33,082 bases of DNA from Candidatus Eiseniibacteriota bacterium. Lineage in GTDB: Bacteria; Eisenbacteria; RBG-16-71-46; SZUA-252. Shown here one piece after another: positions 7,513 through 15,184 of the stretch. The stretch lies in NCBI GenBank assembly GCA_003235575.1, contig QJVW01000021.1, positions 1 to 33,082 of the forward strand, read 5' to 3'. Under the pieces are notes generated by a model that saw nothing but the letters and a program-made list of their open reading frames with translations, was not told the DNA's origin and did no database searches. The position numbers and the translations under genes are program-made. Each line of letters opens with the position of its first letter. The first letter of the stretch is position 1.

Positions 7513-7917
7513 GTGCCACGCGCAAAGACCGCCCTCACCGTCGCCGTATTCGCGGCGTTCTGCCTCGCGCTCGCCTTTTGGTGGTCGATCCGCGTGGGGT
7601 TGCCCCTCACGGGCGAAAAGCCGTGGTGGTACGGAAAGAACGCCCACATTCGCGTTCAGGTTCTGGAGGAGGGGCACGACATGGCCACGGTATCCATGCG
7701 CCTCCCCAAGGGGATGATGGATACGCTCGTCGCGCTGGGCACCGACGCGAAGATCGAGGTGGATGGGTCCACCACGATGGTGGGCTATTCGGGCGACAAG
7801 GGACGCGCGATCCACCTTCGCGACGTCTGGAAGGACCTGCAGCGGCTTCCGAAGGGGGAACGCCTCAAGATCGTGGAGGACGACGCCACGGTCTGGATCT
7901 GGATCGAGGCGAACTAG
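7513..7917 (+). CDS. Membrane-anchored protein of unknown function (134 aa)
   Basis: GTG 7513 is chosen for the GGGAGG (7498-7503) nine nt upstream and because the protein then starts at a signal anchor (helix about residues 6-24). The rest, about 105 residues, is a soluble alpha/beta domain with MRLPKGMMDTLVALGTDAKI, RAIHLRDVWKDLQRLPKG and EDDATVWIWIEAN. I do not recognise the family. The alternation of a charged helix and short strands suggests a small globular periplasmic domain. It follows the metal permease by 114 nt and faces the top6A gene convergently, with only 43 nt between the stops. Confidence 0.65.
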   Translation: MPRAKTALTVAVFAAFCLALAFWWSIRVGLPLTGEKPWWYGKNAHIRVQVLEEGHDMATVSMRLPKGMMDTLVALGTDAKIEVDGSTTMVGYSGDKGRAIHLRDVWKDLQRLPKGERLKIVEDDATVWIWIEAN

Positions 7918-7960
7918 GTCTCCGTCCCCGGCCGCGCCCCGGATCCCGTGCGCGTAGCCC

Positions 7961-9046
7961 CTACGGCAGGAACCGCTCCGGATGGGCGATCTTCTGGGGT
8001 AGGTACTCGTCGATCACGTAGTTGAGTCCATGCGCCGCCAGCGCCTGCTGCTCGGCGCGCACCCCCATCGACACCAGGTGTTCCATCGCCTTCGCCCACG
8101 ACTTGTGGTGCTTGAAGAAGGGATCGTTCTTGATCGCGTCCTTGGCGCGTTTGACGTCGACCTCTTTCAACGGGTGCGTCGGCAGCTTGTAGTCGAGGAT
8201 GTCCTGGGGCGTGATGCCGAGAAAGCGCGCCTGCGGCACGCAGAAGAATTCGTTGATGTGCGCCGCGTTCCCGGAACCCACCTTGAAGGTCCGGTAGATG
8301 TTGGAGATCCCGTAGGGGTCGCCATCCACGAAGACGTAGACGGGGATCTTCATGTCGTCGGCAAGCCGTCGGATGAAACGCCGGCACGCCCGCGTCGGGA
8401 CGCCCCCCATGGAAACCAGGATGCAGTTCGCCTTCTTCCAGTAGCCGTGCTTCACCAGGCGCTGGAACATCCCGGCCGTCTCGATCACGAGGATGAACTT
8501 CGCCTTCGTCTCGAATTGGAGATGCTCGACCGAAATCGGGATCGAGTAGGCGCCGCTGCCGAACTGGGTGCAGTCGATACGGATCTTCTTGCCGGTGTCG
8601 GGGTCCTTGTCGACGACGACCAGCGCGCCGGAGACGTCGCCGCCCTTCTCCTCGGGCGCGAACCCCATCTGCTCGCGATTCACCTCGAACAGGGCCTCGA
8701 CGTCGTCCATCACCGTGTCGGATTCGGTCTGCTCCAGGAAGCGGGCGTCGCCCCAGTTCTTGGAAACGTAGTACGCCTCCCGCTTCGTGGCGATATCGTC
8801 GGTTTCGACCAACGTCTTGGAAAGCGACATCATCCGGAGCGTCTGGGCGAAGGTCTTCACCGTGTTCACCGTCAGGGTGCGTTCCTTCTTCATGCCTCGG
8901 ATTTCGAAGTAGCCGGCCTTCTCCACGTACCGGACGTTGGCCAGGGACCGGACCGGAAACTTCATCGTCGGCTTCTTCTTCTTGAGGATCTGGTCCTCGA
9001 CGGCCTTGGCTTCCTTCTTGATCTTCGGCACCAGTTTGTCGCTCAC
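7961..9046 (-). CDS. top6A: DNA topoisomerase VI subunit A (Spo11-like)
   Basis: 361 aa, the DNA-cleaving subunit of type IIB topoisomerase VI. It starts at GTG, which overlaps the top6B stop (GTGA at 9043-9046). The 5Y-CAP/WHD part contains [15 protein letters not shown], aligning with the Spo11/Top6A motif, so Tyr93 (or Tyr92) is the catalytic tyrosine. The Toprim domain has Glu189 ([10 protein letters not shown]) and the acidic pair Asp241/Asp243 in FVDGDPYG, which bind Mg2+. All catalytic elements are present and the length matches archaeal Top6A. Topo VI is standard in archaea and plants and sporadic in bacteria, where horizontal transfer is usually invoked; base composition here does not differ visibly from the surroundings. 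Confidence 0.96.
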   Translation of the reverse strand: MSDKLVPKIKKEAKAVEDQILKKKKPTMKFPVRSLANVRYVEKAGYFEIRGMKKERTLTVNTVKTFAQTLRMMSLSKTLVETDDIATKREAYYVSKNWGDARFLEQTESDTVMDDVEALFEVNREQMGFAPEEKGGDVSGALVVVDKDPDTGKKIRIDCTQFGSGAYSIPISVEHLQFETKAKFILVIETAGMFQRLVKHGYWKKANCILVSMGGVPTRACRRFIRRLADDMKIPVYVFVDGDPYGISNIYRTFKVGSGNAAHINEFFCVPQARFLGITPQDILDYKLPTHPLKEVDVKRAKDAIKNDPFFKHHKSWAKAMEHLVSMGVRAEQQALAAHGLNYVIDEYLPQKIAHPERFLP

Positions 9047-10692
9047 GTGCGGCTCCGTTCGAGAGTGGTCTTAAGCGTCGCGCAGACTTTGTCGCGCTCC
9101 TTGTCGGAAATCTTCAGGATTTCCTGCAGCGCGATGCCGATGTGGGGAATGTACTTCTCGATATAGGAGCGTTTCTTCTCCTCGTCCGCCTCGCGGATGC
9201 CCCGGCGGATGAAGATGCCCAGCTTGCGCCCCACGTCCTGCAGGGCGAGTTTGATCTCCTTCATGATCTCCGGATAGGAGGCGACCGACTCCTTCGACTC
9301 CGACGTGAATGGAACCCAGACCGACGCGATGTGCACCATCAGCACGATGGGCCCCGTCGGCAGCGCCCCCCGCGACTGCTGCAGGCCGTACGCCTTCCAG
9401 TTGGTCTGCACGACCGACTTCGTGACCGCGCACGCCGACTGCTGGTAGAGAAGCGGGACGCGGTTCGCGAATCGGAGCATCGTGATCAGCTCGTCGCCGG
9501 GCATTCCCTCCCCGCCGTACGCCAGGGCCGCCTCCACGCAGAACGGGTTCCCGCGATAGACCGCGGGGGAGCGCGAGGTCGCGGCGAAGAACTTCGCGTC
9601 CACCTGCTTGCGCAATCCTTCGAGGAGCAGCTCCTCCCCGATGGGCGAGAGGACGTTGGACGGCGGCGCCATCAGTTTCGTCGCCTGAATCGCCTTGTAG
9701 AGCGATTCGGCCTGATCGCGCGCGGCCTTGTGCGGCGCGTACGTCGGCGGCAGCATCGCCGTCTTGGCGATCTCGTCGGCCGCCGCGGGGCTCACCCGGG
9801 AGAACTCACCCGTCAGGAACCCGCGTAGGTTCTTCGCCTTCGTGTCGTGGAGCATCTTCAGGAGAATGCCCAGTTCGACGCCGTGCGGATGGGGCTTGAT
9901 CTCCTGCGGCGGCTTGGGTAGTTCGTGCGCCACCCGCGGATACTCGGATCGCTCGCCCTTCGGGTCCACGTAGGTCAGCGACGCGTGCGGGTTCGCGATC
10001 GCGGTCTGCTCGATGTAGCCGTCGACGGAGTGCCGCCCCTTCTTGTACGTCGCCTCGATCTCCAATTCCAGCCGCGTGCCGTGCTCGGGAATCCACTCCA
10101 CCTCGTGGTCGGCGACCACCACGGGGGTGTTGCGCCGCGTATCGATCTGAATGTCGAATCGATGCGCGGGCTTCTTCGGACCGGGCTTCGAGACCACGGT
10201 GATGGGACGCCCCGTGGTCAACTGCCCGTACATGGCCGCGGCCGAGATCCCGATGCCCTGCTGACCGCGCGACTGGCGAAGTCGGTGGAACTTGCTGCCG
10301 TAGAGGAGTTGCCCGAAGATCTTGGGGACCTGCGCCTTCACGATGCCCGGCCCGTTGTCCTGGACCGCGACGCGGTATCGCGTCTCCGAGACCTCCTGAA
10401 TTTCCAGCAGGAGATCCGGAAGGATCCCCGCCTCCTCGCAGGCATCGAGCGCGTTGTCGACCGCCTCCTTCACCGTGGTGAGAAGCGCCTTCGCGGGGCT
10501 GTCGAAGCCCAGGAGGTGGCGGTTCTTGGTGAAGAATTCGCTGACCGATATCTCGCGCTGCTTCTCGGCCATGTCCGCGGCGGTGAGCCGCACGACCTTC
10601 GGCGTTGCCTTGCGTGCTTTGCCGGTCGCGGCCGGCTTTGCGGCGGCCCTACGGCCGCCGGCGGTTACCTTCTTCGCGGCTGCTCCACTCAT
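9043..10692 (-). CDS. top6B: DNA topoisomerase VI subunit B (GHKL ATPase)
   Basis: 549 aa, the ATP-driven clamp subunit of topo VI. ATG 10692 follows a purine-rich GGGAAGGGA. After a Lys/Ala/Thr-rich tail of about 35 residues comes the GHKL ATPase: N-box [15 protein letters not shown] (Glu76, Asn80), G1 QDNGPGI (112-116) and ATP lid [10 protein letters not shown] (141-150). An H2TH-like middle section ([20 protein letters not shown]) and a transducer domain with [20 protein letters not shown] follow. Gene order B then A with overlapping ends is that of many archaeal operons. The basic N-terminal tail (for example [17 protein letters not shown]) is extra compared with typical archaeal subunits as I remember them and may bind DNA. 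Confidence 0.96.
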   Translation of the reverse strand: MSGAAAKKVTAGGRRAAAKPAATGKARKATPKVVRLTAADMAEKQREISVSEFFTKNRHLLGFDSPAKALLTTVKEAVDNALDACEEAGILPDLLLEIQEVSETRYRVAVQDNGPGIVKAQVPKIFGQLLYGSKFHRLRQSRGQQGIGISAAAMYGQLTTGRPITVVSKPGPKKPAHRFDIQIDTRRNTPVVVADHEVEWIPEHGTRLELEIEATYKKGRHSVDGYIEQTAIANPHASLTYVDPKGERSEYPRVAHELPKPPQEIKPHPHGVELGILLKMLHDTKAKNLRGFLTGEFSRVSPAAADEIAKTAMLPPTYAPHKAARDQAESLYKAIQATKLMAPPSNVLSPIGEELLLEGLRKQVDAKFFAATSRSPAVYRGNPFCVEAALAYGGEGMPGDELITMLRFANRVPLLYQQSACAVTKSVVQTNWKAYGLQQSRGALPTGPIVLMVHIASVWVPFTSESKESVASYPEIMKEIKLALQDVGRKLGIFIRRGIREADEEKKRSYIEKYIPHIGIALQEILKISDKERDKVCATLKTTLERSRT

Positions 10693-10741
10693 GGAATCCC
10701 TTCCCTCGCATCCCCCAGGTGAACGTCCGGAAACCGCCGGG

Positions 10742-10770
10742 ACTCTAACCGCCATCGCCCGGCGCCGCAA
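10742..10770 (-). promoter_or_regulatory. Candidate promoter for top6BA
   Basis: On the minus strand TTGCGG (10770 to 10765), 17 nt and TAGAGT (10747 to 10742) lie about 50 nt upstream of the top6B start. The -10 matches four of six positions and the -35 three of six, so this is a modest candidate. Confidence 0.3.
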
Positions 10771-10874
10771 GGTCGGCGGCGGCAGGGAAATGGCCGGCGG
10801 GTGGTCAACGACCGTTCGACCCGGCTCGGCGCCGCCTCTTTGCGCGCCGGCTCCGTCCACCCCCGCCACGCCAT

Positions 10875-10884
10875 CAAGCGCTTG
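10875..10884. promoter_or_regulatory. Perfect palindrome CAAGCGCTTG, possible activator site
   Basis: A 10-bp perfect palindrome in the divergent region between top6B and the PilB-like gene, about 90-100 bp upstream of the start site predicted from the -24/-12 promoter. That is the usual distance for an enhancer-binding activator of sigma-54 promoters. It does not match the NtrC consensus, and a single copy is weak evidence. Confidence 0.3.
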
Positions 10885-10949
10885 CAATCATGTCGCCTGC
10901 GGGGAACGAGGCGCCGCCGGTGACAACCCCCTTTGTCCGCTCGAACGGT

Positions 10950-10964
10950 TGGCACGACCGTTGC
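10950..10964 (+). promoter_or_regulatory. Sigma-54 (-24/-12) promoter for the pilB-like/pilT operon
   Basis: TGGCAC (10950-10955), exactly five bases, then TTGC (10961-10964): a full match to the core sigma-54 consensus with the GG and GC dinucleotides correctly spaced. Transcription would start about 12 nt downstream, near 10975, giving a leader of about 40 nt before GTG 11016 that includes the GGAGG ribosome site. Type IV pilus genes are classic sigma-54 targets, which supports the call. Confidence 0.75.
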
Positions 10965-11015
10965 GCTTTGCAGTCGCGAACAAGTCCTGACTCACCCGAT
11001 CCATGGAGGCCGATC

Positions 11016-12485
11016 GTGACGTCCAGCACGCCCCCCACGCGCCGCATGACCTCGATTCTCGTGGACTGCGGCCTCATCACGGCCGACCAGGTCGAAGAGG
11101 CTGTCTCCCGGCAGATCGAAACCGGCCGGATGATCGGCGAGACGCTCGTCGAACTGGGAATCACCACTGAGGAGAGCATCGTCTGGGCGCTCTCGAAGCA
11201 ATTGGACATTCCGTTCGCCGATGTGCAGGCGGACTCGGTCGACCACGAATTGGTCCGCGCGTTTCCCGAACCGCTCTTGCGCCGCACGCAGGCGGTCCCG
11301 CTCTTCCGGTCGCCGGAGGGACTGACCATCGCCTGCGCCGATCCGTCCGACGGCGAAGCGGTCGCCTCGCTCCAAGAAGCGGCGGAGTCGGCCGTTACGT
11401 TCGTGATCGGCGGACCCGCGTCGATTCGCCGCGCCCTCGACGCCGTGCTCGGTCCGGAGAGCCCGGCCGCGTCGGACACGGTCGCCGCCGTCATTCAAGG
11501 GGGCGATGCCGCGCCCGGCAGCGACATCGTCTGGGACCGCGGCGGACGGAACTTCCTTCTCTTTCACCTGCACGCCGCGCGCGTGCGGCAGGCATCCGAG
11601 ATTCACTTCGTGCCGAACGGCTCGTCGCTCACGGTTGCGTACCGAACGGAGCGGGGACTGGACGTCCAGGCCAACGAACTTCCGGAAACCGGTCAGTACC
11701 TGCGCACGAGGCTTGGGTCGCTGGGCGTGCCCAACCTCGATCGGAGCGATCGCTCGTCGATGCAGGGGCACTTCTTCGCCGACCTCGACGGCGGACGCGT
11801 TTCCTGTCGCGTCTTCCATGCGCGGACCAGCGCCGGCATCGCGACGGTCATCCGCCTCGGACCGGTTCACGACCGGGCGCCCGACCTTTCGACGCTGGGG
11901 CTTTCACCGATCGGCGAGGCCGAGATACGTGAATTCGTCGACGGACCCGAGGGGCTGGTGATCGTCACCGGTCCGCCGCGTTCCGGCGGGAGCATGGTGT
12001 TGGCTTCCCTGGCTACGCTGGCGGCACGCTCGGAGCGCCGGCTGCTCGTCGTGGACGACGGCTCCGTGGCGCCCTATCCGCGCGACGCCATCCGTGTTCA
12101 CGCGTCACCGGACGTCGACCCCGGCGAACGGTGGGCCACGCTCGCCCTGGGATTGGGGGCCGACGCCATCGTGCTCGACGGCGTCGTCGACGGGCAGGCG
12201 ATCGCCGAGGTCCTGTCCGGCGCGACGGTGGGCCGGCTGGTCTTCGCCCGCACCGATTGGCTCGCGCCCAAGGCGCTGCTTCGCTACTTGGCGTCGCTTC
12301 CCGAGGGACGCGTCGTCCTCCGGGATCGGCCGCTGGCCCTCGTCACGCTCCCGCACGGCCGCCTGGAGGGTTCGGCGGTCTGGGCCACGCCCGACGATGC
12401 CGAGGCGCGCGCGGGAAGCCTGGAGGTGACGCTCTTGACCGATGACGAGCGTGACGCGCTCGCGCGTGGAGGGAAGAACCGATGA
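11016..12485 (+). CDS. PilB/GspE-like protein with degenerate ATPase motifs
   Basis: 489 aa from GTG 11016 (GGAGG at 11005-11009, 6-nt spacing); ATG 11046 is an alternative. The N-terminal 150 residues are a GspE/PilB-type (MshEN-like) domain, with ILVDCGLITADQVEEAVSRQ and LSKQLDIPFADVQ. The C-terminal half keeps the PilB/PilT layout (ASEIHFVPNG where SDIHxxP is usual, then a P-loop region). However, Walker A reads GPPRSGGS at residues 319-326 instead of GPTGSGKS, so the catalytic Lys is Gly325, and the Walker B region reads ADAIVLDGVVDGQA without the usual GE. It should not hydrolyse ATP. It overlaps pilT by ATGA, so it may be a regulatory partner or adaptor of the PilT motor. A decayed gene is less likely since the frame is intact over 489 codons. 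Confidence 0.8.
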   Translation: MTSSTPPTRRMTSILVDCGLITADQVEEAVSRQIETGRMIGETLVELGITTEESIVWALSKQLDIPFADVQADSVDHELVRAFPEPLLRRTQAVPLFRSPEGLTIACADPSDGEAVASLQEAAESAVTFVIGGPASIRRALDAVLGPESPAASDTVAAVIQGGDAAPGSDIVWDRGGRNFLLFHLHAARVRQASEIHFVPNGSSLTVAYRTERGLDVQANELPETGQYLRTRLGSLGVPNLDRSDRSSMQGHFFADLDGGRVSCRVFHARTSAGIATVIRLGPVHDRAPDLSTLGLSPIGEAEIREFVDGPEGLVIVTGPPRSGGSMVLASLATLAARSERRLLVVDDGSVAPYPRDAIRVHASPDVDPGERWATLALGLGADAIVLDGVVDGQAIAEVLSGATVGRLVFARTDWLAPKALLRYLASLPEGRVVLRDRPLALVTLPHGRLEGSAVWATPDDAEARAGSLEVTLLTDDERDALARGGKNR

Positions 12486-13585
12486 CGCTCGAACTGCCGT
12501 CCCTGCTGAAGGCGACCCTGGACGCGGGCGGGTCGGATCTCCACATCTCCACCGGGCAACCGCCGGTCATCCGCCTGCGCGGCAAGATGGTTCGTTCGCA
12601 GTCGGGGCCGCTGACCGATGAGCAGGCACGCTCCATCATCTTCTCGGTGATGTCCGAGGATCAGCGCAAGGCGCACGAACAGGGAGCGGAAGTCGATTTC
12701 GCCTTCGAAGTGCCGGGCCTGTCCCGCTTCCGCGCCAACGTGTTCCGGCAGCGTTTGGGCGTGTCCGCGGTCTACCGCGTGATCGCGTCCCAGGTGCCGA
12801 CGCTCGAGCAGCTGGGGACCCCGCCGGTCCTTCGGGAACTGGCGATGAAGGAGCGCGGACTGGTGCTCGTGACCGGGCCCACCGGCAGCGGAAAGTCGAC
12901 GACGCTGGCGGCGATGATCGACCACATCAACGAACACAAGCAGGCGCACATCATCACCATCGAGGACCCGATCGAGTTCGTGCACGAGAGCAAGATGAGC
13001 CTGGTGCACCAGCGCGAGGTCGGCATGCACACGCAGAGCTTCCCGGCCGCACTCCGGAGCGCGCTCCGCGAGGATCCGGACGTTCTCTTGGTGGGCGAGC
13101 TCGGCGATCTCGAGACCACGGCGTTGGCGATCACGGCGGCCGAGACCGGACACCTCGTGCTTGGAACACTCCACACGAACTCCGCCGCGAAGACGATCGA
13201 TCGGTTGGTCGACATCTTCCCGGGCGACCGGCAGGCCCAGATGCGGACCATGCTCAGCGAATCGCTGGAGGGAGTGATCGCGCAGACGCTCCTCCCCGCC
13301 GCGGACGGCAAGGGGCGCGTGGCGGCGCTGGAGATTCTGATCGGCATCCCCGCCCTGCGAAATCTGGTGCGAGAGGCGAAGACGACCCAGATTCCGAGCG
13401 TGATTCAGGTCGGCGGCCAGCACGGCATGCAGACGCTGGATCAGGCGATCATGGAACTCTTCGCCGCGGGCCGGATCACGAAGGAAGAAGCACAGGCGCG
13501 CACGACGAATCCGCGCCTGGTTGAAACACCGACCGCGGGGCAAGGGGGCACGCGACCAGCCGGCAAATTGGTCGTCCGGCCCTAG
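12482..13585 (+). CDS. pilT: Type IV pilus retraction ATPase PilT
   Basis: 367 aa, a hexameric motor that drives pilus retraction at the inner membrane. The N-terminal PAS-like domain has GGSDLHISTGQPPVIRLRG, Walker A is GPTGSGKST (residues 132-139), and the Asp box is IITIEDPIEFVH. The His box is LVLGTLHTNSAAKTIDR. The C-terminal retraction motif AIRNLIRE is present as ALRNLVREAKTTQIPSVIQ, followed by GMQTLDQAI. The Walker B segment reads LLVGELGDLET, with Gly where most PilT proteins have Arg (VGEMRDLET). The start codon overlaps the pilB-like stop, so expression depends on the upstream sigma-54 promoter. No pilin, PilC or PilMNOPQ genes lie in the window. Confidence 0.96.
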   Translation: MTLELPSLLKATLDAGGSDLHISTGQPPVIRLRGKMVRSQSGPLTDEQARSIIFSVMSEDQRKAHEQGAEVDFAFEVPGLSRFRANVFRQRLGVSAVYRVIASQVPTLEQLGTPPVLRELAMKERGLVLVTGPTGSGKSTTLAAMIDHINEHKQAHIITIEDPIEFVHESKMSLVHQREVGMHTQSFPAALRSALREDPDVLLVGELGDLETTALAITAAETGHLVLGTLHTNSAAKTIDRLVDIFPGDRQAQMRTMLSESLEGVIAQTLLPAADGKGRVAALEILIGIPALRNLVREAKTTQIPSVIQVGGQHGMQTLDQAIMELFAAGRITKEEAQARTTNPRLVETPTAGQGGTRPAGKLVVRP

Positions 13586-13597
13586 CGGATCGGTCCT

Positions 13598-13638
13598 GGA
13601 GCGAGCCGGACGCCTCCGCTGCGTCCGCGCTCGGCTCC
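13598..13638 (+). terminator. Strong hairpin downstream of pilT
   Basis: The arm at 13598-13613 (GGAGCGAGCCGGACGC) pairs with 13621-13638 (GCGTCCGCGCTCGGCTCC), making about 16 bp with two single-base bulges around a 7-nt loop. It starts 12 nt after the pilT stop and ends before the next promoter. A G-run rather than a T-run follows, so it is not a classic intrinsic terminator, but its size and position suggest transcript end formation or mRNA protection. Confidence 0.5.
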
Positions 13639-13651
13639 GGGGGGGCGGCCC

Positions 13652-13679
13652 TTGACCCCCCTCCGGGGAGTGCTACACT
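13652..13679 (+). promoter_or_regulatory. Extended -10 promoter, predicted leaderless transcript
   Basis: TTGACC (13652-13657), a 16-nt spacer, and TACACT (13674-13679) preceded by TG one base upstream (13671-13672), an extended -10. The expected start site falls at about 13686-13688, at or within two bases of the ATG at 13688. No Shine-Dalgarno sequence is present, so the mRNA would be leaderless. Confidence 0.6.
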
Positions 13680-13687
13680 CCCATCCC

Positions 13688-14425
13688 ATGCGGCTCACCC
13701 TTCTCGTTCTCGTCCTGGCTCTCGCCGCCGCACCGGCATTCGCGGGCGACGACTCGGCCGCCGAGGGCTCCGTCACGGAGATACGGCTCGGCAAGGCCCC
13801 CACGCCGCCTCCCGCCGTCGACCCCGCGCGCGTTCGCGCCGTGGAGCGCTTCCTCGCCGCGCGTCAGGCCGCGAGCATGCGCCGGGCGAAGGGCCGCGCC
13901 GCCGGACTCACGGTTTCCGCGCCGAAGGGCGCCACGTCCGATGATCTCTACGGCCCGTCGGGCACCCGCCTCGTCGCCTTCGATTTCAAGAACGCCTCGA
14001 TCGAATCGGAGGGCCGCGGACGTTTCGACGTCACGGTCTACGTTCTCTTCGCGGACGGCGCGGGACAGGTCGTGGAGAGCCGCAACGAGCGTCTGACCTT
14101 CTCCGGCGGATCGGGTGTTTGGTCGTGCGTGAAGCAGCGCACGGCGACATCCATGGCCTGGGAGAGCGAACCGGTTGCGAAGGAGGCCGAGATGCAGGGG
14201 CTTGCCGAAGCGTTCTCCAAGGCGCGGGCGCACCTGAAGTCCTGGACCGCCGGCCCCCGACCGCTCGCGTATTCCATGGCCGACGTTTCGAAAAGCGCGG
14301 ACGGACGCGTCGTGGTGTCCTGCCTGCGCTTCAGCGCCGAATCCGGTCGGCGCGGCTTCGACGTGCAGGAGGATCCGGTCGTGCTCTCGCGCGATCGCGG
14401 CGACCTGCGCGTCGAGTCGAACTGA
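13688..14425 (+). CDS. Secreted protein of unknown function (245 aa)
   Basis: ATG 13688 begins a clear signal peptide (RLTLLVLVLALAAAPAFA, cleavage near residue 19). The mature protein has a basic linker (about residues 50-80) and then a domain with LVAFDFKNASIESEGRGRFD and VTVYVLFADGAGQVVESRNE, which looks beta-rich, followed by a helical section with EMQGLAEAFSKARAHLKSW. The C-terminus returns to strands. I do not recognise a family. It is probably periplasmic or exported. A HAD phosphatase follows after 19 nt on the same strand and may be co-transcribed from the leaderless promoter. Confidence 0.7.
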   Translation: MRLTLLVLVLALAAAPAFAGDDSAAEGSVTEIRLGKAPTPPPAVDPARVRAVERFLAARQAASMRRAKGRAAGLTVSAPKGATSDDLYGPSGTRLVAFDFKNASIESEGRGRFDVTVYVLFADGAGQVVESRNERLTFSGGSGVWSCVKQRTATSMAWESEPVAKEAEMQGLAEAFSKARAHLKSWTAGPRPLAYSMADVSKSADGRVVVSCLRFSAESGRRGFDVQEDPVVLSRDRGDLRVESN

Positions 14426-14444
14426 CCCTCCACCCCTCGAATCC

Positions 14445-15131
14445 ATGCGCCTCGTTCTGTTCGACATCGATGGCACCCTGCTTCGTGAAGGGATCGCCCC
14501 CAAGATCGCGTTCGCGCGCGCGCTGCGGGAGACGTACGCCACCGCGGGCCCTGTCGGCACGTTTCGTTTCGCCGGGATGACCGACCCCGAATGCGTGACG
14601 GAGATCATGCGCGAGGCCGGCGTGGCGGACGATCTGATCCTCCAGCGCCGCGAGGAGTGCCTGCGGCGGTACGTCGCGTATCTGGAAGAGGAGATGCCGA
14701 ATCATGACGGCGCGCACCTCTACCCCGGCGTCCGGGAGCTGCTCGAGCGGCTGAACAAGCTGGACGACGTGCTGGTCGGTCTTCTCACGGGAAACGTGCT
14801 GCGCGGCGCGCAGATGAAATTGCGGCGCTGGAATCTGGAGCCCTATTTTCGGTTCGGCGCGTTCGGCGACGATCACGAGAACCGCGCCGTGCTCGCGTCG
14901 ATCGCCCTGCAGAAAGCGCACGCGCTGTCGGGACGGGAGTTCATTGGGAGCGACACCACGGTGATCGGCGACACACCCAAGGACATCGCCTGCGCCCGCG
15001 CGATCGGCGCGCGAGCGGTGGCGGTGGCGACCGGCCTCGTTTCCCGGGCCGAGCTGGCGGCCGCCGTTCCGGACGTCCTCCTCGACTCGTTCGAAAACCA
15101 CGAAGCCGCCCTGCGCGCCATCTTTCCCTAG
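14445..15131 (+). CDS. HAD-superfamily phosphatase (phosphoglycolate-phosphatase-like)
   Basis: 228 aa. Motif I is LFDIDGTLL (nucleophile Asp7, acid/base Asp9), motif II is GLLTGN (Thr115), Lys125 is a candidate motif III lysine, and motif IV is VIGDTPKDI (Asp176, Asp180). The residues between motifs I and II form a helical cap of the C1 type as in Gph/beta-phosphoglucomutase-like enzymes. A soluble cytoplasmic phosphatase acting on a small phosphorylated metabolite is the safe call; the exact substrate is not visible. It lacks an obvious ribosome site and lies 19 nt after the secreted-protein gene. Confidence 0.88.
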   Translation: MRLVLFDIDGTLLREGIAPKIAFARALRETYATAGPVGTFRFAGMTDPECVTEIMREAGVADDLILQRREECLRRYVAYLEEEMPNHDGAHLYPGVRELLERLNKLDDVLVGLLTGNVLRGAQMKLRRWNLEPYFRFGAFGDDHENRAVLASIALQKAHALSGREFIGSDTTVIGDTPKDIACARAIGARAVAVATGLVSRAELAAAVPDVLLDSFENHEAALRAIFP

Positions 15132-15184
15132 CTCGGCGTCAGGCGCGACTCCGGATGCGGCGTGCCGCCGACGATGAGGGTCGT

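Noticed and set aside
7918-7960. Possible bidirectional terminator between the convergent unknown gene and top6A
   Set aside because: Only CCGG-type short self-complementarity was found; no convincing stem or T-tract on either strand.
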